From: Brachionus plicatilis
Taxonomy: Eukaryota; Rotifera; Eurotatoria; Ploima; Brachionidae
Reading direction: 5' to 3'
DNA: 64,000 nucleotides
NCBI GenBank assembly: GCA_010279815.1
Contig: QEOQ01000455.1
Coordinates: forward strand, 49,343-113,342
The notes below the pieces were generated by a model. The model was not told the origin of the DNA and ran no database searches. It worked only from the letters and a program-made list of their open reading frames with translations. Position numbers and translations under genes: made by a program. Below are positions 20,704-31,163 of the stretch, piece by piece. Every line of letters begins with the position of its first letter. The stretch's first letter is position 1.

Positions 20704-21321
20704 TCGAATATCACAAAAATTAAATAGAATACCCCGAATTTTAAAGTTTTTCCCTCAATTTTATTAGAATAACCACAAAAAATAATAAAATACATAAAAA
20801 TATAAAAAAAACACTTTTTTTATTGTTTGACACGAATTTGATCAAAAAGACAATAAAAATAAAAAAAAAAAAAAACTTTTTTTTACTTGTGACACTAAAT
20901 TTTTTAATTTTTTCCACATTTGTTTGGACAAGCCCAGTAGCGTTTTTTCTTCATTTGCGCGCCACATTGATTTAACAATTTTGTTTGTTTGACAATTACT
21001 TCTACAATGTTTGCCTCCAATCTTGCTCTTTTTTAAACTGGTTCCTCTTCTTCAACGTCAGACTCACTAGACTCGATGCCTTTTTGAACAGCGTTAAAGA
21101 TAAAAAATTGGAGTACTTTGTTTTAAATTAGGATTCAATTTTTAATAAAAAGTGAAGTTTTAATCAAATAAGTGTCAATAAATAAAAATTAGTGTTTTTT
21201 TATTTAATTTAGTGTTAATTAATTTTTTTATGTATAATCTTAATAATTGGGGAATTTTATTTAATATTTGGGGGAAAAGATTAATATTTTGGGATATTCT
21301 ATTTAAGTTTTGTGGTATCGT
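20704..21321. mobile_element. TIR element with degenerate coding tail
   Basis: About 20704-20830 and 21190-21321 are inverted repeats (CGAATATCACAAAAATTAAA versus CGATACCACAAAACTTAAAT, then TAGAATAYCCC). The interior minus strand (about 21095 to 20925) reads a C-terminal tail: ESSESDVEEEEPV, a stop, then KRARLEANIVEVIVKQ and KKKRYWACPNKCGKN. No matching target duplication was found. I infer a non-autonomous derivative of an unidentified DNA transposon. Confidence 0.55.
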
Positions 21322-21489
21322 TTTTAATGGCCCTTAAAAAAATTCGAGAATCTTCTAGAATAACTCTGGTGAACCTTAGATCAGAATTGAATTAACAATA
21401 AAAGATACACAGGTAATAAATCTTAAATTTACCAGATTTTACTTGAAATTAAGCAAATTTACAAAATTTACGTAAATCATTTCTCTTTA

Positions 21490-21669
21490 AAGGATCATTC
21501 TTTGAATGACTTTCAATATTTCATTTTCGATTCTAATTTAAATGAAGTGACTCTAAGAAAATCTACAGAAACTGATTTAATAAATTTATTTTTAAATTTT
21601 AATATACCAATTCTAAATAAAAAATTGCCAAAAATTAATTATATAAAAAAATTTAGCTTTAAGAAATAG
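21490..21669 (+). pseudogene. Penelope-like element, GIY-YIG remnant 2
   Basis: Only the C-terminal part of the endonuclease remains: DHSLNDFQYFIFDSN, TETDLINLFLNFNIPILNKK and KKFSFKK-stop. It aligns with residues after SEIANHF in remnant 1 (2206-2523). A hammerhead-like motif follows about 295 bases downstream. The upstream catalytic half is absent. Confidence 0.7.
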
Positions 21670-21963
21670 TCTAGCATAAAAGACAAACACTTTTTATTAG
21701 TAAATGTTTCATAACTTTTACTTAAAATTTTTATATAAATTATTCTAAAAAATTTTTTCTCTTTTTCTTTTTTCAATTTTGCTGTATCAAAAAATTATTT
21801 ACAATTTTATATTTAAAAAATTTTTCTTTTTGTTATAATTTGTGTATAATTTTTACAAATAATTTTATAATTTCTAAAAAAAATTTTATTATTATATTTT
21901 GCTTTTTTCTTTCTCTTTTTCTTTTGATATTAATTTGTAAAAAAATAAAAAATTTTCGGTCAT

Positions 21964-22009
21964 TTAGATCCTGAAGAAGCCTTAATCAAGGCGAAACGCG
22001 TCGATTTAA
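21964..22009 (+). ncRNA. hammerhead-like ribozyme 2 (Penelope terminal repeat)
   Basis: The core matches copy 1 exactly outside the stems: CTGAAGA, extra A, stem II, GAA, ACGCGTC. Stem II here is GCCTT/AAGGC with loop AATC, different from copy 1 yet still paired. Stem I is seven pairs (21964-21970 with 22003-22009, one G-U). Predicted cleavage is after C22002. Stem III is minimal, as known for Penelope-type hammerheads that may act as dimers. Confidence 0.7.
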
Positions 22010-22104
22010 TATAAAAATTTAAATTATTTAATATTTTTATTATATTTTTATTATATTTTTTATAATAAAATAAAAAAATTTTTTTTAAAAAAATCAAATT
22101 TAAT

Positions 22105-22464
22105 ATAGAAAGACAGAACAAAAAATCAAAAACTAAAATTTTAAATTATTGGCTACAAATAAAAAAAATTAAACAAAAATAATCTTTCGAATAATTTGTT
22201 GAAAAATGTCATTTTTTAATAGAAACACTACAATAAATTAATTGAAAATTATTAAAAAAAATTCGATACAATCAAAAAATAAAACTTTAAAATTTCTACA
22301 CGTTATTTGTGAATAATTTAAGAAACATTAAGTAACATATTTAGAAGAAAATTTATCAATTTAACAAGAAATTATTCGAAAGATTATTTTTGTTTTATTT
22401 TTTTTTATTTGTAGCCAATAATTTAAAATTTCAGTTTTTGATTTTTTGTTCTGTCTTTCTATTT
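22105..22464. repeat. foldback repeat in the CYB5D1 copy 2 3' flank
   Basis: Bases 22105-22205 and 22361-22464 are inverted copies (ATAGAAAGACAGAACAAAAA versus TTTTTGTTCTGTCTTTCTAT; both carry AATTATTGGCTACAAAT or its complement). The right arm is part of the flank shared with CYB5D1 copy 1, so an inverted local duplication is likely. Confidence 0.75.
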
Positions 22465-22545
22465 TTTAAGCCGTCCAAGTATTTAAATAAATTTTTTTGT
22501 AAAATAAAAATAATAATTTTAATAATTTACATTTATTAATTTTTT

Positions 22546-23246
22546 TTAAGCTTCAGTTAAGTCATCATTATAGTAGAGAATAACCGATTGCAAATACTGG
22601 TCATCTCTCATTCTTAAAGTGTAAAAGTCAGGATCATCATCCACAATTCCATTCTCTGTCAAAGTCTTGTCCATATCCAACACAGTACAATCATACTTCC
22701 ATGTGTACGACTCGGCATGGGCATTATACTTGAGATACCTATTCAATATTTCTTTCATTGTCTCCTCGGAGCATACCTCGATGATTTGGTTTTGAAGGGT
22801 CAAAGCGTTGATTATTTTGATAAATCGGGTTTTTTTTGACAGGACACCAATGCAATATTTTTCATCTTTCCACCATGGTTTTCCAAAATCATTAGCCCAA
22901 TCACTGGACGGAAAACGCGGAGGCACATTTGAAAATCGTCCATGTTGAGCAAAGTACAGCAAGCATCCAGTGTTGGGATCAACAAATTTCTTTAAATCCT
23001 TGGTCTTGGGGTCGAACCAATGTGATATGTCTTGTCCGGCTGCGTCAATAATAGGCTTAAGAAGAGGATCGCCTTAATGATTTAGAATGATTACATTTTT
23101 GCTTTAATTTAGAATTTTTTACCTGAATTAGCTTCTACGTGAGGCGTAAGGTCGTACACTTTGCCAAGAAAAGATAGCCAGATATCCTTGGCAGTGTTGT
23201 GAATCGACACCTCATTTGGTGTGAAGTACTTTGGACGGATAGTCAT
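22546..23246 (-). CDS. CYB5D1: CYB5D1-like protein, complete copy
   Basis: Exon 1 (23123-23246) starts at ATG 23246 with [18 protein letters not shown] 50-bp GT-AG intron (23073-23122) splits the codon for the Gly of NSGDP. Exon 2 (22546-23072) ends [14 protein letters not shown]. The total is 216 residues, close to the length I recall for vertebrate CYB5D1. Visible family blocks are [70 protein letters not shown] and [11 protein letters not shown]. The N-terminal part is the cytochrome b5-like fold with the HW heme-ligand region; family members have been linked to ciliary function. No defect is visible. This is the likely functional copy of the pair. Confidence 0.9.
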
Positions 23247-25260
23247 ATTTATTAAATAAAATTTAAATTTGGAATTTAATTATTATTGAATTTTGTAAAC
23301 TTTTGTTACCACAGAAACAAAAAAACTCTTTTTAAAAGAGCATTTTTATTTTTTCACGTGATTTAATTTAAATATAGGAAACACAAAATATGCATTTATT
23401 TTGAGGAATATCAGAAAAATATTTTTTTTTCTTCAAGTCCAAGTACGGACTTTATTCATCATTAAGAACTTGATTAAGAAAATAAAAGAAAAAACAACTA
23501 TTTAATTAATAAAAGTTAATTTTTATCATCAAATTTTAAATTTATTTGAAAAATTAACTTAGTAAAAAAGTTTTTTCAGAAATTAATTTTAATTTTAATT
23601 TTCATTTTTTAAATTTTTCAAATTAAATTTTACTATTTATTACCAAATTTCCCATTCTTTTGTACCTTTGTACTATTTTATTTCATTAAAATTTTTAAAT
23701 TTTTATTTTTTATTTTAGTTATAGCTTAATCTGAAAACTGTAGTACGCGTTGTTGTGAATTTCGAATAAAAATTCTTCACTTTTTAATAAACTAAAATAA
23801 AAGTTAATACTAATATTAGGAAAAATACTACAATGTTGTGCAACATACTTTATTACATCTTTTTTACGAAAATAATTTTTTTTTCATTTTTTAGTTAATC
23901 CATCAATACCCATTATGCTTGGTAATCAAAAATGCTTTTAATATGTAAGATCTTTTAATTAAAAGGATTGGATTTTATTAAATTATAGGTTTAAAAAAAA
24001 ATTTCAAATATTTCAGAAGTATTTTTTGGTGATCAAAATTTTATCCGGTTCTTATAATAGTAATTAACATTTTGGTTATCAGATCAAAGTTCTTCAAATT
24101 GACATTATACCATTTATCACATTATAAAAAAATAAAATAAAATAAAACATTTTTTTCTTTCTTTTTTAAATATTTTTCACATGGCAAATTGAAGTTCATG
24201 ATCAAATGTAAATTTCGAATCAAAATTATTAGTTTTTGATTAAAATAAAAAGGATTTTTTATCAATTTTTTAATAATAAATGACTAAACCTTATTAAACA
24301 TTATTTGTTTAATGTTTAATTAGATAGAAAATTATATGAATTTTTATCTGAAGTAAATAAAATTCTTAATCAATATTTTGAAATTTTGCAATACAAAATT
24401 TAACTTTGTTTCGGCGTCATATATTTTAATTAATATAAAAATATCATTTAAAGTCATAATTTGGATACCTAAATGTCGTTTTTAAATTTGTCTTCAAATA
24501 AAGATTTTAGAAGAATAAATTAAAGGTCAATTAAAAAAAAATAATTGTTTTCTTTTAATTAAAATAATAAACATCTTATGTTTAATTTTAAAAAAAAAAT
24601 AATAAAATCTAATTTCATCATTTTTATTAGAATTCTAATTAATTAAATTTTGACCATTTGATAATGATCATGAACTTAAAGTTGTCTTTTCACATTTGTT
24701 TCCATTTTTTTTTTAGTTATTTCAAAATTTTATAAAATTTCAGTATTTTCGTAATTTTAATTTTTAAAAAGTTTTTTTGAAATTAAAAAATATTTTTCCA
24801 TCTATTTTCATTTTTTTCTATTTAAACATTTAACTTAAAAATTTATGATATATTTGTAAGTCTGATCAATTTCTTATATTACTTTTTAAATGAATTTTTG
24901 GAAAATCAACCAAAAAATTAAATTTTTTTTTTCAAATAAAATTCTTAATTTTTCCTATTCTATTTAATTTTTTTACTCGTATTTTTAACCGGCTTTTTGT
25001 AAAAACATCTTTTTTACATTCTTAATCTAATTAAAATACGTATCTAAATCTAAAAAAAAATTGAAAATTATTTTCCTCCAATTTGACTTGATTATTAAAA
25101 ACTCATTTTATTTTTTCAATTTAAAAAAATATTGTGAAATTTTTCAATAAAAAAATAATGAGTCTGATAAGAACTTCATTATAAAAATGATAAAAAAATT
25201 ACTTTGAAAGATAATTCAGAGCGTATGATTAAGTTATTTTATAATTAAATAAATTACAGA
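23247..25260. other. AT-rich spacer with one degenerate inverted repeat
   Basis: No gene is seen. About 24160-24260 and 24615-24710 are imperfect inverted copies (centre ATGATCAAATG versus CATTTGATAATGATCATGAA). The stretch ends with ATTACAG directly before the Atg8-like ATG, which could be a 5'-UTR intron acceptor. Confidence 0.4.
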
Positions 25261-25617
25261 ATGAGGTGGAAATACAAAGAAGAAAAGTCGTTCGAAGAAC
25301 GATTTGAAGAAGCGACGAGAGTTAAAGCCAAATATTACAATCGGATACCGATTATTGTCGAAAAAAGAAATGAATCCAAATTACCTGATCTACCGATTAG
25401 CAAATTTTTGGTCGAACGCGACTCAACAGTAGCTCATTTCTTGTACTCAGTAAAAAAACGGTTGCCGCCAAGTGCTAGCCAAGAAACCATATTTTTTTTT
25501 GTGTCCAGAAATATGGTTGTTTTAAGTAGTAGAATGGGGGAGCTTTACAATAGGTACAAAGACAAAGATGAATTTTTATACATGAGCTATTCTGAGGAGA
25601 ATGTATTTGGCAAATAG
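25261..25617 (+). CDS. divergent Atg8 / GABARAP-like protein
   Basis: A 118-residue single-exon protein starting MRWKYKEEKSFEER. It follows the Atg8/GABARAP pattern: WKYKEE..FE.R, YYNRIPIIVEK, the hydrophobic-pocket stretch SKFLVERDSTVAHF, FFFV, MGELYNRYKDKDEFLYMSYS and a final VFGK. The penultimate Gly is the expected ATG4 cleavage and lipidation site, leaving a one-residue Lys cap. The usual PPTSATMG segment is VVLSSRMG, a notable divergence. The family conjugates to phosphatidylethanolamine on autophagosomes and binds LIR motifs. Being intronless it may be a retrocopy, but it has no stop and keeps key residues. An AATAAA lies near 25660. Confidence 0.88.
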   Translation: MRWKYKEEKSFEERFEEATRVKAKYYNRIPIIVEKRNESKLPDLPISKFLVERDSTVAHFLYSVKKRLPPSASQETIFFFVSRNMVVLSSRMGELYNRYKDKDEFLYMSYSEENVFGK

Positions 25618-25669
25618 TTTTTATTTTCAAGATTAAAATATTTGTTTTTATTTTAAGAATAAATTGTAT

Positions 25670-26330
25670 TTACTATTTTAATTTTTCTTAGACAAAAATG
25701 CACACAACAAGTAAGAGGAAATAGACATTAAAATTGAAAGTCTATTAAGTAAGTATCATTATCAAAAAAAATTAATAGTGGTTTGATTTAACTCCAAAAA
25801 ACTGAAATTTTGACAATTTCAAAAGAAATAAAATTCATTTTTGAACTGGAATTATGATGAAATTATTGATTTGGAAAAACATATAAAGGGACAAAAAAAA
25901 ATCTGTAAATTTTAATTAAAATTTTACAAAAAATGAAAATTAAAAAAAATATAAATTTCAGGAATTACTTTTTTTTGTTATGTTAATTTTGCCAAAAAAT
26001 CAAAAAATTAAAGCTATAAATCAACTTTAATTAACCAAATATTTGTCTTATTTTTTTTAGATTTTTTACTAAAAATTTTTCAATTAAATTAAAAAAATTT
26101 TAAAAAAATTCTAAAATTATCTTTATTTGAAAATTTTTCCTCGATTTTTTTTGGTCACCCCTTTACACCCAGCGGTATTTAATTGATTATTATATTATTC
26201 ATTTGTACAAAATAAACTAAGTTTTTTCAATTTTATTTAATTCTATGACAATTAGTAAAAAGTTTAAAGACATAAAAAAGCACAACAAAACAAGAGTGAG
26301 TTTAACACTTAACAGCCCGATGTTTTTTAT
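25670..26330. other. AT-rich, no gene seen
   Basis: Low-complexity sequence between the Atg8-like gene and the piggyBac-like remnant; no ORF or repeat that I can support. Confidence 0.4.
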
Positions 26331-27088
26331 ACCTCTAAGGACCGGCGGTGTCAAATTGACACTTTTTATATAAACCTGCAAAATACTCGACAAATTTTAG
26401 GTTTTGTAAGTTAAAAGGACTAAATTTGATAAAAAAATAAATATTTTATTCTGAATAAATTTTAAGTCTATTAAAGTTCTACTTCCTAGTCGAATTTGTA
26501 CATTGTACGATCAAATTTAGTATAAACATATCAAAATTCATCATAAACGCTAATATCTTGGTATTGTCTATGTTCCTTGTTGCATAGCTGGTTGGTTCGG
26601 ATCTCTCATTGAAATTAATTTTCTTTCTTAGTGATAAATCTTCTCCATTATTTAGCTTTGTCCAAACAACTCCAATTTTTTTTGTCTTGTCAAGTTTACC
26701 CTATTGATTATACTTTCAATCGAATCAATGACATGTTGGCTTGTATCATCCACTTGTTCTTCAAAAAGAATTTTCTATTTCTTTCTTTAGAATCCTCATC
26801 AATATCAGTATCAATTTCATCAAATTCATCCAAAAAGTTATGATCGTCTAAAAAATCCGCATCATCATCATCTGAGGCTATAAATTGAGAGTCACCGGTG
26901 TTTTTCAAGGCTTCAAAAGCCTTTAGGCCAGCTTCTCTTTTAGACATTTCAAATTTTTGACTATTTTAATTACAAATTTTTTTTACTTATTTTATTTAAA
27001 CAGTTTATAATCAATTTTGGCAAAATGTAAATAAAATTAAGTAATAAATTCAAAAAGTGTCAAATTGACACCGCCGGTCCTTAAAGGT
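26331..27088 (-). mobile_element. piggyBac-like deletion derivative
   Basis: Inverted ends ACCTCTAAGGACCGGCGGTG (26331) and, on the other strand, ACCTTTAAGGACCGGCGGTG (27088) continue into TCAAATTGACACTTTTT at both sides. The interior encodes the N-terminal part of a transposase. The TTAA target expected for piggyBac is not intact (TTAT / ATAT next to the ends), so the superfamily call rests on the ends and the protein. Confidence 0.65.
26590..26947 (-). pseudogene. piggyBac-like transposase N-terminal fragment
   Basis: From ATG 26947 the frame reads MSKREAGLKAFEALKN and an acidic stretch (DDDDADFLDDHNFLDEFDEI), stopping at 26708. A shifted frame just downstream reads KKIGVVWTKLNNGEDLS and INFNERSEPTSYATRNI, then KILAFMMNF, which resembles the region before the piggyBac catalytic core. 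No DDD core is present. It is inactive. Confidence 0.55.
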
Positions 27089-27099
27089 ATATTTTTTTT

Positions 27100-27900
27100 T
27101 GCATGAAAATTCAATTTTTTTAATTCACAATTTCAATTTTATTTTTGTGTTTGATACCAAATAAAGTTGGTGAAATCAATAATTTAGGCCCTTCTAATGA
27201 TTCACAATGAGTAACAAAACTTGAGTATCAATGAGTATCTGATGGGGTAGTTTCCGAGGTTTTAGGGTATATGTTTTTTTTAAATTGAATTTCAAAATTT
27301 TCATTTTGTGGCATATTTAGCTTACTTTTAAAAATTTTCTAAAATATTTCACACACATTTTCTAGTTCTTCATTTTAACATATTATTTTTGAAAATATCT
27401 TTTAAAATGAAGGAGATATGGCAGTTTTTCAAAATTGTCCACCCTATTAATGCATAACCCTTTTAGACGTCGTTACCATAAAACAAATATTTAATTAATT
27501 AAAGTTGATTTATAGTAAAGTCTATTGTGATCATTCAGGTGATTAAAAAAGGTATTCTAGCCCAGTACCACTTGCTTGCTGAACAACAATACAGCAACCT
27601 ACCAACCCCTACATAGACTTGACTACAAGGCAATACTTTATCTAGCAATAACTTTCGGTCCACTCTCAAATAAATTCATCTCGTCTGAAGTGTCTGATCA
27701 TATATAAAGTGACCACTACTAAATAATTGAGGAACTAAAATACAAAAATATTAATAAGCTAGGCTATGTGAATGAAAAAATTAAATTCTTTAATAGAAAC
27801 TCTATAATTAAATTTTTCTTTAAATTTACTATTAGGACATATATCTTAATTTTAAATAAAATTTTTTGTTGAAATAAAATAAAGGCTATTCATTTAAATA
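27100..27900. other. AT-rich, no gene seen
   Basis: No frame longer than about 60 codons and no recognisable domain. It ends in the 9-bp target duplication of the Mutator-like element (CAAATTAAG, 27901-27909). Confidence 0.4.
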
Positions 27901-28069
27901 CAAATTAAGGACATGTATTTTACGTGATACTAAATTTATTTTTCTGCTACTAAAAAAAATGATGCCAATTTTATTTTTATGCTATTAAAAAAAATTAATT
28001 GATACAAATTATAAGAAAATGATATTAATTTTTATTGATGATAATAAATAATACAAAAAAAGAAAAAAA

Positions 28070-28690
28070 TTAATTGTTTTTAGATCTTTTGCTCGCAAGT
28101 TTACTTTGATCACTGATTGGGTTTTTGCGAGGTCTCCCTCTCGGACGTTTAGCTGGGCTATTTTCTACTAAATTCAACACACTTGGCTCTGATTCGAATA
28201 CACCATGAACGATATTTAGCTGCTCATTTGTTTGTTCATTTGACGTCGTTGGCGCTACAACTTGCTCTTGTAAATTTTTACCATTCTCAGTTGCAGGTTC
28301 TTGTTCATCTTCGAATTCAATAATGAACGAAAGTTCGTCTTCGGCCACTTCATTTTCTAAATGACTTTGAGTTTCGATCGGCTGGCGGTTAAGAGCATCT
28401 TTATTCTTCGCAGGCCTTCCTTTCTTTCTGTTTTCACCCAGTGGCACATATTTCGTGCCATGGCATACCTCTATCGCGACAAGTAATAGCTACTATATGT
28501 TTGCACATATAGTTTTTTTTCCAAATGGACAAGTACACGTACTCTTTCTCCATTCAGCATCATTCAATTTGATTGTCCAAATTTTACTAACTTCTTTGAG
28601 CCACGACTGATAATTGGAGATCTCAGACAAATTAAACATGTTTTTGTAGCTTCTAATGTCTTCCTTATCCAACTTTTTATCCAACTTCAA
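28070..28690 (-). pseudogene. MULE transposase C-terminal region, frameshifted
   Basis: The upstream frame (28690-28493) reads NMFNLSEISNYQSWLKEVSK ... STCTCPFGKKTIC. A shift then gives MCKHIVAI, completing a SWIM-type C-x-C ... C-x-H zinc finger. A further shift leads to VPLGENRKKGRPAKNKDALN and a tail with the AT-hook-like word KRPRGRPRKNP (28447-28070). SWIM finger followed by a GRP-rich tail is typical of MULE transposases. The catalytic DDE part is missing upstream, where LINE-B begins. Confidence 0.75.
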
Positions 28691-28727
28691 AATTGAAATT
28701 TGAAATTAATTTAACATAATTTTAACA

Positions 28728-30176
28728 GTGGAACAGCCTGGTCCAATAACCAACCTGCAGCTATCAGATACTGCAATAATGATCAACCAAGCTTGTAATA
28801 CTTTGAACTATGGGCCAGAGTATTCTCACGCTTATCAACCACATCTACGTAACTTCTCAAGCTACGCAAATAAAGTAAAACCTTATAATATTCCCACGAG
28901 AAATCAAGATAACTTCCATCAACAACATCCAATATACCACAATAATTATCAAATCCCTTCTTTTCAAGTAACACAACCATTTAACCCATTAAACATGTAT
29001 CATAACCCACAAATACCATGTCCAACCCAAAGCGAACAGGCAACCTTAAATCAAGCACATTTTCCGCGGCTAAACGAAGCCAATGAAGACACACACACGA
29101 GTATACCACCACAAAAACAAGCTCTAAATATGGAACTATACACCAAAAAACCCAATAAAGCAATTTACATTCTAAAATTTAAAAGCAACAAATATTTCGA
29201 TGACAAATACAGAGACTACTTTTACCTAGAAGACTATATCAAAGAATGTAAACCAAATGTTTCCTTAATAACTGTTTACATAAACAAAAATGATGAACTC
29301 ATAATCAAAACAGATGATCAAAATGAAGCAAAAGAACTTAAACAATGGCCGCCTAACGCTTTTGAGTTCGGTATATACGAAGTTGTTAAAACTAAAAAGT
29401 TCTACCTTGCCCTACATGATGTTGATGTCAAATTCGACATTGAATCAGAACGGGTAAAACAAAGACTAAAACAGAAATATGACATTAACAACACTCTGCG
29501 CATGGTAAAAAAGTCAACAGGACAAAAACTCGAACTAGTTAAAATAGTCACCTCAAACCAAGAGAAATTTAACCAAATGATAAATGACAAGAAAATAAGA
29601 CTTGGTTCGTCCATCGTGAGAGTGTCTCCATGGAGATTCGGAGTAACACCAGACCAGTGTTTCAAGTGCTTAGAATTTGGACACGAAAGTAAAAATTGCC
29701 AAGGACAAGAAAAATGCCTAAGATGTGCCAAAATTGGTCACAACCACAAAAAATGCAAGGTAAGTGATCCAAAGAACTTTAAATGCGCCAATTGTGGGGG
29801 AAATCACTCAGCTTGTGCAAAAAAATGCCCAAAAATAATAGAAGCAGTTGAAACAAAAAAAAAGAAACTAGAAAAAAACATGAGTAATAACACGAACCAA
29901 TTTAAAAGGGTACATTCTGAATATAACAATAATAAAGCCCAAAACAATAACCTCACTCAAACCAACCTGATTAACCTAGTGAGACTAATGATAGATCTTT
30001 TTAGGAATCTAGGTAAAGTATCGGTGGCAGCTAACGAGGATCCAACACCAATACTATAAATAATAGGACAAAATTTAGGAAAAGATTTCAGTAATGCAAT
30101 TAGCAACCATTTATTTAAAAATCTTGACCAATTAGATCCAAACATGATAAACAGATTTATGGATTTCAATGAATAA
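28728..30176 (+). pseudogene. LINE-B ORF1 with zinc knuckles
   Basis: The first ATG is at 28779. The N-terminal part is Asn/Gln/Pro-rich. Three CCHC-type knuckles follow at about residues 310-365 (counted from 28728): CFKCLEFGHESKNC, CLRCAKIGHNHKKC and CANCGGNHSACAKKC. This is the gag-like, RNA-binding ORF1 of Jockey/I-type LINEs. A TAA at 30057 interrupts it; the same frame then continues (NLGKDFSNAISNHLFKNLDQ) to TAA at 30174-30176, overlapping the ORF2 ATG at 30169. The overlap suggests coupled translation in the intact element. Confidence 0.85.
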
Positions 30177-31142
30177 TAAAAAATTTAAGATTTTTCATAT
30201 CAACTGTCAATCTGTTAAAAATTCACTCAAACAAGCTCAAATAGAAAATATATTGAACAAATTAGAAGTTGAAATTTTTTGCCTAAACGAAACTTTTCTT
30301 AAAGAAAAAGATAAGTTCGACATCAAAAATTATAAAATTTTTAGGAAAGACAGGAATCTACTAAATTCGAATAAAACCAAAGCAATGAAAGGAGGCGGTG
30401 TAGCAATTGGTGTTAAAGACTCTTTTAGGAGTAAAAAAATAGAACTTACAGATATTTGTGAAATAAATGAAAATGACGAAATTGTTGGAACTGAAATCGT
30501 ACTGAACAACAATGAAACTTTAGCTATCTTCTCAATATATAATAGGCCTAATTCGGTCATAAATGATAAGTTCTTTGGAAAAGTAAGAGCAAAATATCGT
30601 AACTTAATTTTAATTGGGGACCTAAATTGTGTGAATCAAAACTGGTACTGTAATAGCAATAATGCAAATGGGCTTAAATTAGCACAAATGAGCAAAATAA
30701 CCTATATGTTTTAAATAACGATAGTCCAACCTATAGTCGTGGTAGTAATATACTAGATCTAACGATTTGTTCTGAGGCAATGCTTGGATTTTTTGATGAC
30801 TTCAGAGTATTAGACACTGAAATAAGTGACCACTATGCAACGCTAAGCTCATTTATTAGTCTCGATATAAAAAAATGCACCCAAAGTGCGAAAAGAATAA
30901 ACTGGGATAAATTTAGATATCAACTAGATAAAAAGCCAGAAGTTAATATCGTTGCAATAACCCCAGAAAGCTTAGAGAAAGCAATAAAAAGCCTAACAGA
31001 AAACATTAAAAACGCTATGGTTGAAGCAACAGTAGCATACGAGTTCAAGAACAATAAAAGCGCTTTCATAATAATTCCAGAATCAGTACTTGAACTTGTC
31101 AGAACTAAAAGAAAGCTAAGGAAAATTTTCCAGAAAAATTAA
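30169..31142 (+). pseudogene. LINE-B ORF2, APE endonuclease part, broken
   Basis: Starts MNNKKFKIFHINCQSVKN. Endonuclease motifs are visible: LNETFL (metal-binding Glu), LIGDLNCVNQNW, ILDLTICS and ISDHYATLS. A one-base frameshift near 30690 moves the frame after LAQ, and an in-frame TAA at 31141 separates it from the RT part. These two lesions and the ORF1 stop suggest recent loss of activity. Confidence 0.85.
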
Positions 31143-31163
31143 ATCCCGGAACACAAAAAAATC

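Noticed and set aside
29402..29731. 109-codon minus frame
   Set aside because: Shadow of the zinc-knuckle LINE-B ORF1 on the plus strand.
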